Assembly: GCA_014529385.2 (NCBI GenBank)
Contig: CM043966.1
Location: 90,754,587 to 90,818,586 of the forward strand
Length of the DNA: 64,000 bases
From: Adiantum capillus-veneris
Lineage: Eukaryota; Streptophyta; Polypodiopsida; Polypodiales; Pteridaceae
Direction of reading: 5' to 3'
The position numbers and the translations under genes were made by a program. The notes beneath the pieces were generated by a model that was given only the letters and a program-made list of their open reading frames with translations, had not been told where the DNA came from and ran no database searches. This document shows positions 26,020 through 38,303 of this stretch, one piece after another; the first letter of the stretch is position 1; every line of letters begins with the position of its first letter.

Positions 26020-27790
26020 ACTGCATCTAGAGAGATGCCCTCTCTTTGCATCTATTGGAAACAACCCAGCGCAGGGCTCCGTGGCCCTGCCACATTTGGC
26101 ATAGATGTCGACCAAGGCAGTGCCAAGCATTACATTTCGTAAAGGGAACCACAATATTGATCAATCCACCGCCAAGCATGACATCGTACTCCCAACAGCC
26201 CCCAACTAGCAATCACATCGTGGATTCTGATACCCTTGAGATAGGCATATTGGGCATATCTTGCAACCAACATGTTGCAGGTGATGACATTCTGGAGAGA
26301 AAGCCCATCACGAACTTTTCATGCTTTTGTGACAGTACCACATTTGGCATACATGTCAACCAAAGAATTGCCAAGCATGACATCCTTCACCAAGCGTCCT
26401 GGATCAGGTATCTTCTCGTTAATACGCTCATCTATGTCAACGGCTTGTGGAAGTCCACTGGCCTTCAAGGTGCAAGCATTTGCATTCATATTGAATTTGA
26501 AGAGATGCATTTGTAAAACTGGCATAGAGCTTTCTGGCCCTGCTCCTATCGCGTGTATCCCACAATCAATGCATTCCAAGACTTGACATTTTGGATAGGA
26601 AGCGCCTCAAGCACTTGGTGTGCTTTCTTAGTGCACCACATTTGGCATATATATCGACCAAGGCAGTGCCAAGAACGACATCTTTTTTCAACATCAGCAT
26701 CTTTGTGAATTTTTGTGCCCACATCAGCATCTTGGCGTAGATCCACATGCCTTCAAGATGCATGCATAGGTGATTGCCAACTAGAGAGATACACTTGCTT
26801 TGCATCCGATAAAAACAGCCTAGAGCTTTTTGGTCCCGCTCTTGTTAATCATGTCCCACAATCAGTGTACTCCAAGAGACGACATTTTGGACAGGAACTT
26901 CCTCAAGAACTTTTTGTGCTTTCTCAACCGCATCACATTTGGCATACATATCGACCAAGACAGTGGCAAGCACGACATCTTTTTTCAACATCAGCATCTT
27001 TGTGAATTTTTGTGTCCATATCAGCATCTTGTGTAGAGCCACATGCCTTCGAGATGCATGTGTAGGTGATTGCAACTGGAGAGACACCCTTGTTTTGCAT
27101 TTGCTGAAAACAAACTAGAGCTTTTTGGCCCTGTGCCTATGCAGCATATCTTGCAATCAATGCATTCCAAGAGTCCATACTCTGGATAAAAAGCTCCTCG
27201 AGCACTTGCGTAGAGCCACATGCCTTCAAGATGTAAGCATAGCCTTCAAGACCAAAGTATAGGTGACTAAACTTGCTTTGCATCCACTGAAAACGGCTTG
27301 GAGCTTTCTGGCGTTGCTGTTGTTGTGCACATCCTGCAATCAGTGTATTCCAAGGAGGCGGCATTCTGGATAGGAAGCTCCTCAAGCACTTTCTGTTCTT
27401 TCTCAATCGCACCACATCTGGCATACATATTGACCGAGACAGTTCCAAGCATGACATCTTTTTTCAACATCAGAATCTTTGTGAATTTTTGCGCCCATAT
27501 CAGCATCTTGCATAGAGCCACATGCCTTCAAGATGCACGGCATTGTGGCAAGGGAGGTAATTTGTTATTACAAAAGGTTCTTGATGGGTATATCATGCAA
27601 TCAATGCGCTCCAATATTTTGGACAAGGAGCTTTTTGTGCTTTCATGAGGACATCGAGCAAAGCACTACCAAGCACTTTCCAATAGCCCTTGACTAGTAC
27701 TCTTATCTTGAATTCTCTCACCCATGTCAACGTCTTGCATAAGACCACACACCTTCAGGGTGCAAGCATAAGTGATTGCATTTGAACAAT
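26020..27790 (-). pseudogene. PPR protein pseudogene, part 2
   Basis: Minus-strand PPR motifs recur with a spacing near 300 nt, about one P-L-S triplet of 100 residues. Examples are DVMLGNSLVDMYAKCG near 26,360, GTALVDIYAKCGAL near 26,650, LVDMYAKCDAVEKAQKVLEE near 26,930 and VNMYARCGAIEKEQKVLEEL near 27,410. The units are similar enough at DNA level (AACATCAGCATCTTTGTGAA occurs three times) to suggest local duplication or recent descent from one motif block. Stops and shifts break every unit. The left end begins with the target duplication of the Copia element and continues part 1. No complete gene is present. Confidence 0.65.
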
Positions 27791-28059
27791 TGGAAAGAGG
27801 CCTTCTTTTCTCATGCGGTGAGAACAACATATATAGTGCTTTCTTGCAACAACCATATTGGGCTTATCTGTAATAGTGAAGACAGTTCGGACATGAAGCC
27901 GATCAAGAACTCCTTATGCTTTCGTGAGTATACCTTGGCTGGGGTGCTCATGAGCTTGACAAGCTTGAAAGTTTGTGATGTGTCCAAGATGTGTGCTGGA
28001 GGAATTGAGGCTACAAGAGGATTTAGAAGTAGATTGTTGTTCAATGCTGCATACCAGCA

Positions 28060-28755
28060 CTTGTACTCTCATTGGTTTGCTTTGCTTGGAAGATCAGAGT
28101 ACATGTATGCCAAATGTGGTAGGCTAGGAAAACCTGGGCTGTTCTCAGGAGATGTAAAGCGAGGAATCGCTCCAGATGGAATCGCCCATGCTTTCATCTT
28201 TAAGGCATGTTGCACTACGCAAGAAGCTGATAGGGGCAAAAAATTTCACGAGAACATTGTTAGTTAGGGCTGCTGACAAAAAGAGTTGTGCATTCATCGG
28301 CCTTTGCCACCTGCATCGCAAACAGCCTAATAGCATCAGCTAAAAAATGTGTTGAACGGTCCGTGCTCATCACGTCGGCAAGCATACGAAGTACCCTTCA
28401 GCTTGATGACCTCCAGCTTGATGATCTACAGAATATAACCAGGGTTTGAAAGGTGTTCTCAGGAGATGCAAAGCGAGGAATCGCTCCAGATGGAATAGCC
28501 CATGCTTTCATCTTTAAGGCATGTTGCACTACGCAAGAAGCTGATAGGGGCAAAAAAACTCACGCGGGTATTGTTAGTTAGGGACTGCTGACAAAAGGAG
28601 TTGTGCATTCATCGGCCTCTGCCGTCTGCATCACCAATAGCCTAATAGCATCAGCTAATAAATGTGTTGAACGGTCCGTGCTCATCACGTCGGCAAGCAT
28701 CCGAAGTACCCTCTAGCTTGATGATCTGCAGAATATAACCAGGGTTTGAAAGGTC
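28060..28755 (+). pseudogene. PPR fragment, plus strand, duplicated in tandem
   Basis: On the plus strand, 28,090-28,266 reads EYMYAKCGRLGK and then IAPDGIAHAFIFKACCTTQE, the end of one PPR motif and the next. A TAG follows at 28,264. The segment 28,140-28,453 (314 bp) is repeated at 28,454-28,755 with few changes, including the same stop and a downstream GLLTK...VVHSS frame. The orientation is opposite to the PPR pseudogene to the left, so this is a separate copy. The 314-bp unit is close to one P-L-S triplet in length. Confidence 0.6.
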
Positions 28756-29271
28756 TCCAGTACTGGTTTCTGGTTCTTCCCGGCTTGCTGCTGCAAGGGC
28801 GAACTACGCGGAAAAGACTTAATCTCGCCTGCTCACGGCCCTCCGTCCCTGCTGCATCGCGTTTCCCTGCGCGTCTGAGTCTCTCACTCTTTAAATTGCT
28901 CGATCATTTGCTTTTCTACGAACGACCCAGATTTTTTTTATTATTGGATGGTTGAGCTTGATGCCAGGTGGACGAACGTGGAGCCAGAACTGAAATTTTT
29001 GCCTACGCTAACGAAGTAATAATATCACTATCAACTTTCAGCACCGACGAGTCAAGACCCGTTCGCTCCATCAGACAAATGCCAAGCTTTCGGTATTGAC
29101 AGACAAAAGGCACCAATTGACCTATGGATTTTCAAAAGGCACGAGGGTGTTCTTGACAAATTTGAGGCCACCATAGCCATCTATTGCTTGACAGACCAAG
29201 AGAAAGAGAGAGCTTTATATGAGAGTTAAAGCAGCAGCTCTACATGGTCGGTGATCTGTTTCTTACAGATC
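28756..29271. other. 5' flank of the lectin receptor kinase
   Basis: Unique sequence upstream of the kinase. It would contain the promoter and 5' UTR. No clear TATA box at a sensible distance. A purine-rich GACCAAGAGAAAGAGAGAG lies about 70 bp before the start codon. Confidence 0.4.
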
Positions 29272-31328
29272 ATGGGAGGCGCAGCACTCGCTCTATATTC
29301 CCTTGCTCTAAGTATAATTGCCCAGCTTGTATGTTCCCAGAATATGAGCTTCACGTTCCCAGATTTTTCTTCCACAGAGAACCTTCTCATCCTCGGCAAC
29401 ACAACCATAAGCGAAGATGGCAGCTCTCTTTTCATGGCATACAACAGCAGCGGAGTGACAGGTCCTTATTTCATTTCAAGAGTTCTCTACGGCACTCCCA
29501 TCCTCATGCACAACCTCTCCCAAGGGCTAGCTACCTCATTTTCTACCTCCTTTACCTTCTCCATAGCTACAAACCAGACTGACATCACCGGTGACGGTTT
29601 CACATTCTTAGTAGCACCCAATAACTTGCTTCCAACTACCCGCTCCGCCACTGCGGCTGCCATGGGCCTCTTTGATGTCGACTTCTACGAAGGCTCCAAT
29701 GCTTCCATGTTGCAAATCGTTGCTGTTGAGTATGATACCTTCCTGAACCTTGAATATGGTGATCCGGATGATAACCATGTCGACTTGGACATCAATTCGC
29801 TCACATCTACCATATATCAAAGCTTGCCCTCAGAGCGGGCTTTGAAAAGCACCAATGTCAGCCGCCGCCTCATCACTTGGATTGATTATGATGCTGTGGC
29901 GCACCAGTTAGATGTGCACCTTGCGGTAGCCCCCGCATTGAAGGCATCTGCCACAAAGGTTTTGAGTTACTCAAAACTGAGCTTATGGGATCATGTGAAA
30001 GGCACTTCATTTGTAGGCTTTACTGCAGGAACTGGCATTTTTCGGGAAAAAAACGCAATTCATGACTGGAACTTTACAAGTTGGCTTGTCTCCGGTCCGT
30101 CCCTGATCAACCAATATCTTCACCATCACCATCTCCTTCCTTGCTGCCACCATCACCATCGACTATGACTACAAGGAATGGAGTCATAATAGGTACAGTT
30201 GTTGCCTTTTTTATGCTCCTTATTGGGCTTTTAGTCTTTGCATGGAAGAGGTGGGTCTCTACATCTGGCCTTCACCTGGATGTGGATCTCATGGTAGCGC
30301 CCCGGAAATTCACATATAGGGAACTCCGGATGGCCACCGGAGACTTCCGGGAGAGGCTAGGCCAGGGAGGATCGGGAGAAGTGTTCAAAGGTGCGATAAC
30401 GAGAAACAATTCCGAGGTCTTGCATCTTGCCGTGAAAAAGATCGTCAATGCTTCAAAGCAAGGGGAAAAAGAGTTCAAATCAGAGGTTATGACAATAGGC
30501 AAGCTAAGGCACAAAAGTCTAGTGCATTTGTATGGTTGGTGTCATGAAAAGGGGAGACTGCTGCTTGTATACCAATTCATGCCAAATGGGAGTGTCGATA
30601 AACTCTTGTATGCGAGTAGTCCAACAGTCTTGAGGTGGCCCTTAAGGTTCAGTACATTGAAAGGAGTGGCTGCTGCTCTTGTCTATTTGCATTTTGATTG
30701 GGAGAAGATGATTGTACATAGGGACATCAAGGCTAGCAATGTGATGCTTGACTCGGAAATGAATGCAAGGCTCGGTGATTTTGGCCTTGCACGCTTTTTT
30801 GATCATGATCAATATTGCACACAGGCTTCCATAACTGGGGTAGCGGGGACGTTTGGTTACATGGCTCCGGAGTATGCTATGTCTGGTCGAGTTACTGTGG
30901 AATCGGACATTTTCAGTTTTGGCATTCTGGCACTTGAAATAGCATGCGGGCGTCGTCCGTTCTCAGAAATGGACGAGTCTCTGCTAGACTTCGTGTGGAG
31001 GAAGCATGAGGAGGAGTGCTTGGTGGATGTGGCCGATGATCGGATGCGAGGGGACTTCAATGTGGATGAGATGAGACGCATTCTGCATCTAGGGCTTGTA
31101 TGTGCACATCCTGATCCCAAGTCAAGACCCCCCGCAAGGCAAGTATTGCAGATACTTTTGGGGGAGGCAGAGCCGTTGGAGCTGCCTGCATCAAGACCTA
31201 TGGCCATTTACGTGCAAGTGGAAACGAAGAGGGTCTATAGAGGTGGCATTTTGACTTCTATGCCAGGTCCAAGCATTGCTGATACCACTTCATTTTTAGA
31301 TAATATTGAATTATCTGCACCGAGCTAG
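29272..31328 (+). CDS. L-type lectin receptor-like kinase, with one frameshift
   Basis: The start ATG is 29,272 (MGGAALALYSLALSIIAQL), a hydrophobic signal peptide ending near VCS. A legume-lectin domain follows, with DGFTFLVAPN and the metal- and sugar-binding block VEYDTFLN...DDNHVDLDINS, and ends with NFTSW near 30,080. A Ser/Pro-rich linker, one membrane segment (GTVVAFFMLLIGLLVFAWK, about 30,190) and a kinase domain follow: GQGGSGEVFKG, LAVKK, HRDIKASNVMLD, DFGLARF, GTFGYMAPEYAMSG, ending at TAG 31,326. The catalytic residues are present. The lectin half (frame 1, to 30,168) and kinase half (frame 3) are joined only by a one-base shift between 30,066 and 30,168, most likely at 30,105-30,120. 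Lectin kinases usually lack introns and are 650-700 residues; this totals about 685. It is either a very young pseudogene or a sequencing error. The family senses extracellular signals at the plasma membrane. Confidence 0.88.
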
Positions 31329-34058
31329 CATCAGCTTGGGGTAATTTTAGGATTCGAATAGCAATAAGCTACTGCAATATTGCCTTTGAGTCTTTGACTG
31401 GTGGCCTTGATGAAGAATGACCATATGGAGCCCTCAAATTTAAAGGGTGACTCTACTTTTCATTTCAAAGGCCTTCAAGAAACTTGCTTTTTCTTGATAG
31501 AAAAAATTCGAAGGCCACACATCTAATTTTTCAAATTCCTACCATTCTTTTGAAGGTGGCATTTTCCTAGCCCTTCTCTAGAAGGTGGATAATTTGAAGT
31601 GTCTGTGATGGTGCCGGATGCAGGCCAACATCAGCATTTCCCATCAAGGCTCAAAAGAACTCATTTATTGAGCAGGTTTCAAATCCATCACATTATGATG
31701 GCTGTGATGGTGCCGGATGCGGGCCGACATGAGCATTCTCCATCAAGGCTCAGAAGAACTCATTTATTGAGCCGGTTTCAAATACATCACATTGTGATTT
31801 GAGAAGGGAAATCCCACATTTGGGAAGGATTTACATCCTTCTCATCCAAATCTGAGAGGGAAATTTCTCGAATTGAACAGGCTTTGGATAAAGCGAATCT
31901 ACCTTCTCAAGCTTTAGTTCCCCATCTAGTTAAATACTAGTTCAGACAAGAGTAGATGGAGCTCATGATGATGATGATGGTGACTGTCAAGTAAAACCTT
32001 TATCATGGTCTCATGGGACATAAGCCTGGTCTTTTTTGGGGGGGCCATTTCACGGCAAAGGATTTTATAACGAGTTTCTTGGGAAACATCTGCACCTTAC
32101 TTGTCAATACCAATTGTTCCTGTACAATACCTTTAACTAGCCATGGACAATGGGACCTAATCTAGTTTTACAAAATAGGAATAGACATGTTTTCATGAAT
32201 TGTCAACCTACTTCTCCGATGCCATAATAGAATCGTTGTTGCTATGACTTCGTCGTCCCTTTCTCTTCTTTGTAATGGAAGAAAGCCTAAAGCCTTACCT
32301 GTCTCATTCTTAGCTATATGTTTTCTCAAGAACTCAACTTCAGGAGCAAATGTCATGTATCATACATGTTTGTGTGTGTATGTATTCATCGTGTACGCAC
32401 CTTTTTACATACCTAGAGCTTATGCTCTTGATATGGCAACCTACAATCAACATCTTCATTGGATTATACATGTGTAGATTACAAAGAACAAAGTAAAAAA
32501 CAACCAGACAAGCTGCAATAATGGTTTACAAGTTTAACTGTGCGATCTGAGGATCATAAACCTAGAGACATGATTTTTGGTGCTCGTAATCTTTAAATCT
32601 TGTTGAATAGAGGGGTTGATCTCCAGTGTTGAAATCAGGTCGATGAATTTATTGAACAAGGATTCTCATGTATTTTCAAAGTCCCCTTCAAAAGGCATGA
32701 AATACCGTTTGAAATGTGCTCGTCACCCTTTAAAACCAATTGTTCCAGTTGGTAATAGGTGAGGATTTTTGCCAGTAGTTTTCTATTACCTTAGGTGCCT
32801 CATCGAGTTAATCCATGTAGGTTGTGATATGTTTGTAGTCTTGCAGTGCCTTGCCTTTGGACTGATGTCGATTGAAGATGCAGCCTCAAGGTTTGAGCCA
32901 TTCTTAGCGGTATGCTTGATGTAGTCTCTGCATATGGTGATGGAGCATCAGCTCCCCACTCATTGCAGCGGTATGTTTCCTATCCGGTTGTATTAGCTTA
33001 TGATTGGTTCTCTATTGTACTCGGTATGGGCTCCGTGTAAAAGCTCAGGAGTCAGGACTCTGTTTTAGTTTTCATGTTGTTTTTGGACTTCTTGAGGGGG
33101 TTTCCTTCAAGGGTGGCAGCTTTGATGGAATCCGTGGTAGCCTCGTGACGGTACTCTGTGTTTGGGAGTTTCATTTTGAGATTCTCTATGGTCTGTTGGA
33201 TGCCCTGGCTCGGTTTATGAGCAGGGCTTGGAATGTAATTTTTTGATATTTTCAATTTAATCTCACTCACATTTGTGAGTTTTGCCCAAGAAAAAAAGAA
33301 GAAGAAGAAGATCAATCCCTAAAATACATGACTCCAACTGTTGACCCTTAGGCTATAGTTGTGCTTTTAGGAAGGCTATGCAACTGACATTTTGCCTAAG
33401 GTGAACATGCAGTGTCCTCCTCGTAGAAGTAGTTATAGCATGATAGTGCCATTGTCTTTCAGAACAATGAAGTAAGAGAAATCCTTGTTTTGCGTAGATC
33501 TTGCCATCAAAGCTCTGAAAGAGAAGAATATAACTCTTATTTTGCACTTAGTATGACAGTGGGAGTCTTTAAGGTGGGTTTCTAAAATATTTTAAACTCA
33601 AGGAAGCACCCTCTATATTTCAAATCAACATAAATTGGACCAATAGCGCCATGGTAAGATAGTCCCATATAGCAATAGTTTGAATGGTAGTTAGCAATCG
33701 TTATATGTATGGTAGTTATGGGTAGAACAGGAAGAATTTGATCTCATGGAGATGGGGGGTTTCAATTGATTTAGAAGGATTTACCATCATAATAGACACC
33801 ACCAAAACTCTTGTAGCACACCACTAATTGTTGCGAGTGATTGATTGATGCACTACCATGCCACTTGAGCACAACCCATTCTTTTTTAGGAAAAATTACC
33901 AAAATACCCCTCAAATTTCCAAAAATACCCATCATATTAGGCACCACCCAAAATCTTGTAGCACACCACCAATTGGGAGTTGTTAATTGATGCACTACCA
34001 TGGCACTTGAAAGTAATCCATTCTTTTTTAGGGAAAAATACCAAAATACCCTTGTAAT
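31329..34058. other. Spacer with two tandem duplications
   Basis: Contains a 99-bp direct duplication (31,604 and 31,703; TGTGATGGTGCCGGATG) and one of about 146 bp (33,796 and 33,942; TCTTGTAGCACACCAC). Short open frames around 32,244 and 33,004 are not recognised. A segment at 33,000-33,310 ends in a purine run (AAAAAAAGAAGAAGAAG) and could be a retroposon tail, but I cannot support a gene. Confidence 0.5.
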
Positions 34059-34070
34059 TTGTGAAAATTC

Positions 34071-34453
34071 GTCCCCAAAGAGTTGGTCTAACGGTAAGGC
34101 TTTGGCCTCTCAACCTACGGGTTGTGGTTCAAATCCCCTGTTGGGTCACACTCTAGAGGGACACCTTGTGCTCACCTGGTGTTCACGTTGCTAGGGCTCT
34201 TGCCCTTGGACACTCGAGTGCATCCTCCTCCTGGGGTGGGTCACCCGAGGAGGAGGTTCCTAGCTGGTTGCTACGAGTTCTCTCCGTCGTTCCCAGCATG
34301 TGGTGCATCAATTAGGTGGCCATGGTGATGCCTACGCGTGGCTCTTGCCTGATGGTACGCGGCCCTTGCCCGACCATGTAACATGGCTAATATTTGGAAG
34401 GGATAAGCACCTCCCCCTGTGGGCCCTCTAGTGTGTCAAAAAATAAAATAAAA
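34071..34453 (+). mobile_element. tRNA-derived SINE with 12-bp target duplication
   Basis: A 383-bp element has a tRNA-like head with Pol III box A TGGTCTAACGG (34,084) and box B GGTTCAAATCC (34,126), 31 bp apart as in a tRNA. The GC-rich body is unlike its AT-rich surroundings, and it ends in an A-rich tail (AAAAAATAAAATAAAA). TTGTGAAAATTC lies at 34,059-34,070 and again at 34,454-34,465. SINEs are non-coding and move with LINE enzymes. The 98-codon frames inside it are incidental. Confidence 0.88.
34084..34136 (+). promoter_or_regulatory. Pol III internal promoter (boxes A and B) of the SINE
   Basis: Box A TGGTCTAACGG at 34,084-34,094 and box B GGTTCAAATCC at 34,126-34,136 both fit the tRNA consensus. 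Confidence 0.85.
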
Positions 34454-34465
34454 TTGTGAAAATTC

Positions 34466-35945
34466 CCAAAATACCCATCAAATTTCAAAAAATCATCATT
34501 TTGGGATGGATTTTCCCCAATTTTTTCATAGTCTAATATTTTATGATAATGGAGATTTATCTTTTAGCATCTTGACAAAATTATTCACCGATGAGCTCAC
34601 AAATAGAGGTATCCGTGCTAAAAAATAATGAGTGATTTCATCTGAAGAGCCCTCAATAACATTTGAAATCCTAGTTTTCTCATCTTTTATTGAGGAGAAC
34701 CAGTTTTTCTATAAATAGTTGCGAAATAAAATGTTTTTAGAGATGTTTGCGAGGTTAATTAGGAATATTTCAGCAAAATTGAAGGGCATTTTGCGACTCT
34801 TTGGCCAAATATGAGGGGTACATTGGGAGTGTTTCAAATTTGAGGGATATTATGAAAATGTCCACAAAATACAGGTGTATTTTAAAAAAAATTGTCATAA
34901 AATCTAATATCTAGCTAACCCAAATGATTTTCTCATATTAAACTAATTATTTAATGTGGGGGAATAAACGAAAACAAAAGTTAGAATATAGACATGTGCT
35001 TCTAGACCTATCTCAGCATAGGACCAAAAGGAGATATGGTTGCATTTCAATAGGGGTCCAAAAGGAGATGCTCTATCAAAGAGAAATGTGTAATGAGTGC
35101 TTCTAAACTTATCTCAGCAGGGGACTAAAAGGAGAGATGGTTACATCTCAATAGGGGTCCAAAAGGAGATAGTCTATCAAAGAGTACCGTGCATCTAATG
35201 GAGCTTAAAAGACCTTAGAGTTAGCTTCATTAAAGCCTCCAAAGGTTAGCGTTAAAATTCCTTAGACCTAGGACCTTAGACAAGCTAGGGTTGAGCTTGA
35301 GGTGGGAACCCGAACCAAGCTTGAGGTGCTTGTCGTGCTTATTGACTAAGGTGCTTGAGGTGCTTGTCATGCTTGATGAGTAAGGTGCTTGTCGTGCTTG
35401 CTGACTAAGGTGCTTGAGGTGCTTCACATGCATGGGGGAGTAAGGTGCTTGAGTAAAAAAGAGACCCTACAAAGGAGGAGGAAAGCCCCAAAGTTAGGGG
35501 AGTCTTTGACTTGACCTCCCACTCACCCAAAGGGCACCCCCTTTCTCAAGGGGCACAAGGACACATGTTAGACTCTCCATATGCTTAGCCACATGGTGTG
35601 CTTGAATCCTATTTTCTGGGCTAAAGAGGGGTCCAATGAGCTTCTAGTTCAACTCAACAAATATCTAGATATTTTCAAGCTCTCTCTCTCAAAGGGGTAA
35701 GGAGGACACTTGTACAAAGACTACCCATGTTGCTTGAAATGCATTGTGCATGTGATTGGCTAGGCTTAGAGGGGTCAAATGAGCTAGGAGGTGTCGACCA
35801 AAGCAAGCAAGGGGTCTGCTTGGGGGTTTAGACCCTCTCACACACTCCATTTTTCATTCTCACTTGGTGAAAGTGCAAAAACTCTATTTCCTTCTCCAAG
35901 ATTGTTGAGAAGTTAAGAGCCTACACCAACACTCTTGGCTCTGGA
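34466..35945. other. Spacer with minisatellites
   Basis: Includes a 101-bp direct duplication (34,996 and 35,097; ATCTCAGCA...AAAAGGAGAT) and a minisatellite of GGTGCTTGAGGTGCTTGTCGT units at 35,310-35,455. From 35,480 to 35,945 the sequence resembles a retrotransposon leader in texture, but no LTR or primer site could be confirmed. Confidence 0.5.
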
Positions 35946-36386
35946 ATGCAAATCCAACCAAGAGCCATGCTTCAATGCTTAAGCTTGTCATTTTCTCCAT
36001 CTTCATTACTATGCTATTTATGCTATTCTAAGCAAGAAATTCTTAAGATATCCAAAGAAGATTTACCAAATGAAGATATAATGCTTGAGCGATACGAAGC
36101 TCAAGCTTTGTTAGATAAACACATGAATGGAATTTCAGCATATGCTATGAGCTTATTGCATTTTGGCTACAATACTCCATTAGACTCTTTAAAAACTCTT
36201 GATAATAGACTAGCTTCAATCATTCTAAAAGAGTATGAGCAACTATACAACGTAAAAAACAAACAAGATCCAATCACTTTGGAGAGCATTACAACATCAC
36301 TAGATATGGACTTTGCACGAAGGCAATATGGCACTACTTGCAATTTTTTCATTACTATGAATCAAAGCAATGGTCTAAAATCATAA
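35946..36386 (+). CDS. Hypothetical open frame, 146 codons
   Basis: It begins with ATG (MQIQPRAMLQCLSLSF) and runs to TAA. A hydrophobic start is followed by a charged, helical-looking segment (EDLPNEDIMLERYEAQALLD). I recognise no domain. Composition resembles coding sequence more than its AT-rich flanks do, but there is no support for splicing, conservation or a promoter. It may be an exon of a transposon or of a lost gene. Confidence 0.25.
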   Translation: MQIQPRAMLQCLSLSFSPSSLLCYLCYSKQEILKISKEDLPNEDIMLERYEAQALLDKHMNGISAYAMSLLHFGYNTPLDSLKTLDNRLASIILKEYEQLYNVKNKQDPITLESITTSLDMDFARRQYGTTCNFFITMNQSNGLKS

Positions 36387-36631
36387 TTTCTTCTCTATTT
36401 ATAAATGATTATATTCTTCAAGCTAAAAACAAAATTACATAACATTATTTATAGATATGGATATAGCTAATACAGGAGAATCATCTTTGCAATCAACTTC
36501 AATACCTATAGATATTCCATCCACAAGTCTAGGTACAATTATTACTTGAAAAATTCACATTTTATTCAAATACCAACAAATTCAATAATATTTTGGAGCA
36601 GTTATCAACATAGTCAAATAATGCATTCTCA

Positions 36632-36667
<36 letters not shown>

Positions 36668-37264
36668 CAAATGTGAATTGGGAACTTGGTAAAGGCAGCA
36701 GAAGTAATGCAGGAGAGAGATGCCTTTTCCTGCTCACTCTTGAATTCTTGCCTCCTTGGCGCATGCCATAAATGGGTAGATGTTAACGTGGCGACTTAGC
36801 CATTTCAACATGCGGTTGAGCTAGATAAATGTGATGGGGCAGCCTATGTTTTGATGATACGTGAATATTTATGTAGTAGCGAGCATGCTAGAGAATGCCA
36901 GAGTCATTAAATCTTTAAGAATAAACATGGAAGAATCCAAGATATAGTTCATGGATTTATTCAACTAACACGGTGCATGAGTTTTGTGTAGACCCAATAC
37001 AAAGCATGCACAAAGTAAAGAGGTTGACTTGAAATCGAGGATATTGCTCTTGAAATGTGCTACGAAGGGTAATGCCTAGTTTTTAAGTTGGTGTCCCTGG
37101 ATGTGTTTGATCCTTCAAAGGGACAGTGCTTTGTTGTCATTGTATATAGCATGACCTGATACAGCCAATGGGTAGGCTCGGTCAAATTGAAAACGCCCAT
37201 AGATGATCAAGCCAATGTCGAACATACTGTGTACTGCAACAGTCGTCGTCGTTGAGAAAATGTG
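36387..37264. other. Spacer with a short CT tract
   Basis: No gene recognised. A (CT)n tract of about 32 bp lies at 36,634-36,665. Confidence 0.5.
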
Positions 37265-38269
37265 AAACTAGATTATGGCACTTTACATGTGAGCGCAACA
37301 CTCAGATCAAGAAAAGGGTCGTAACCAACAAATTTTTTGGAAGTGATGGATATGAAAATTGGCTCCCTCGAAGCAGACGCTGCTCCACGTAGAAACATCT
37401 TAGCCACCCATTGCTTTCATTGATCAATCTTTGTCCCTTCCTCTTCAGCGTTGACTGGATGGCCTACAACTCCGGCGCATGCATCCTCGTTCTTCCTTTG
37501 GGATGACGTTACGTCTCTCAACTTCGTAATCCAAATTATCAGGAGTGTAGAACTCTCCAGGAGATTCTAAAGCACTGAAGTCCCACTGTACTCTCTAGAT
37601 CCAAGCAATGAATTTGTTTAGGAAGAGACTGAAGATCCTCTCCCTAAGTGCATGTAGATGCTCATGTGTAAGCAAATGATCTGACGTGTTGAGGTTAAGT
37701 TGTAAGTGCCTGTCCACCCAAGATGGAGATGTTTTCTCTGGGAATGTTGGAATCCCATATGCCATGAGCATGGCTATATCTTATGTGAACTTATTTGATG
37801 AGTCCATAGGTGTGTCCATAACAAACCACAAGTCACCACCTTCTCTGGAGTGTGCAACCGCCGAATGATAGCTCGAATCAATGGATCTCCCAAGGATTGT
37901 GAGCAGTAGATGATCAAGCCAATGTCAAACATATTGTGTATTGCAACAGTCACTGAGAGACCGAACGGACCACTACGAGATGGTGTCTTGGTAGGAGGTA
38001 ACTTCATCCTATGTGAAGAAGACAAGCGGAAAGGCTGTTGTCCACCCAAAAACGCAATTGCGAGGTGATAAAAACGCTTATGTCCATTGATTTTCAGTAT
38101 GCTCGTATGCTCTTGGCAGGTTTCGTAACGGTGTAGAGGGTGTAGGGACAGTGGGGAATCAATGTCAGAGCCCCTGGTGGGCTGAAAACAAAGAAAGTAG
38201 TAGTGGAAGTAGCAAAGTAAGTAGCAACATTTTTCACTCACTCACGTGATATTGTTGGATCGGGCTTTG

Positions 38270-38303
<34 letters not shown>

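Noticed and set aside
33000-33310. 3' end of a LINE
   Set aside because: The purine-rich tail and upstream texture are suggestive, but I found no reverse transcriptase and no target duplication.
34084-34153. A functional tRNA gene
   Set aside because: Boxes A and B are present, but the acceptor stem does not fold and the sequence continues into a 380-bp body with a tail and target duplication, as in a SINE.
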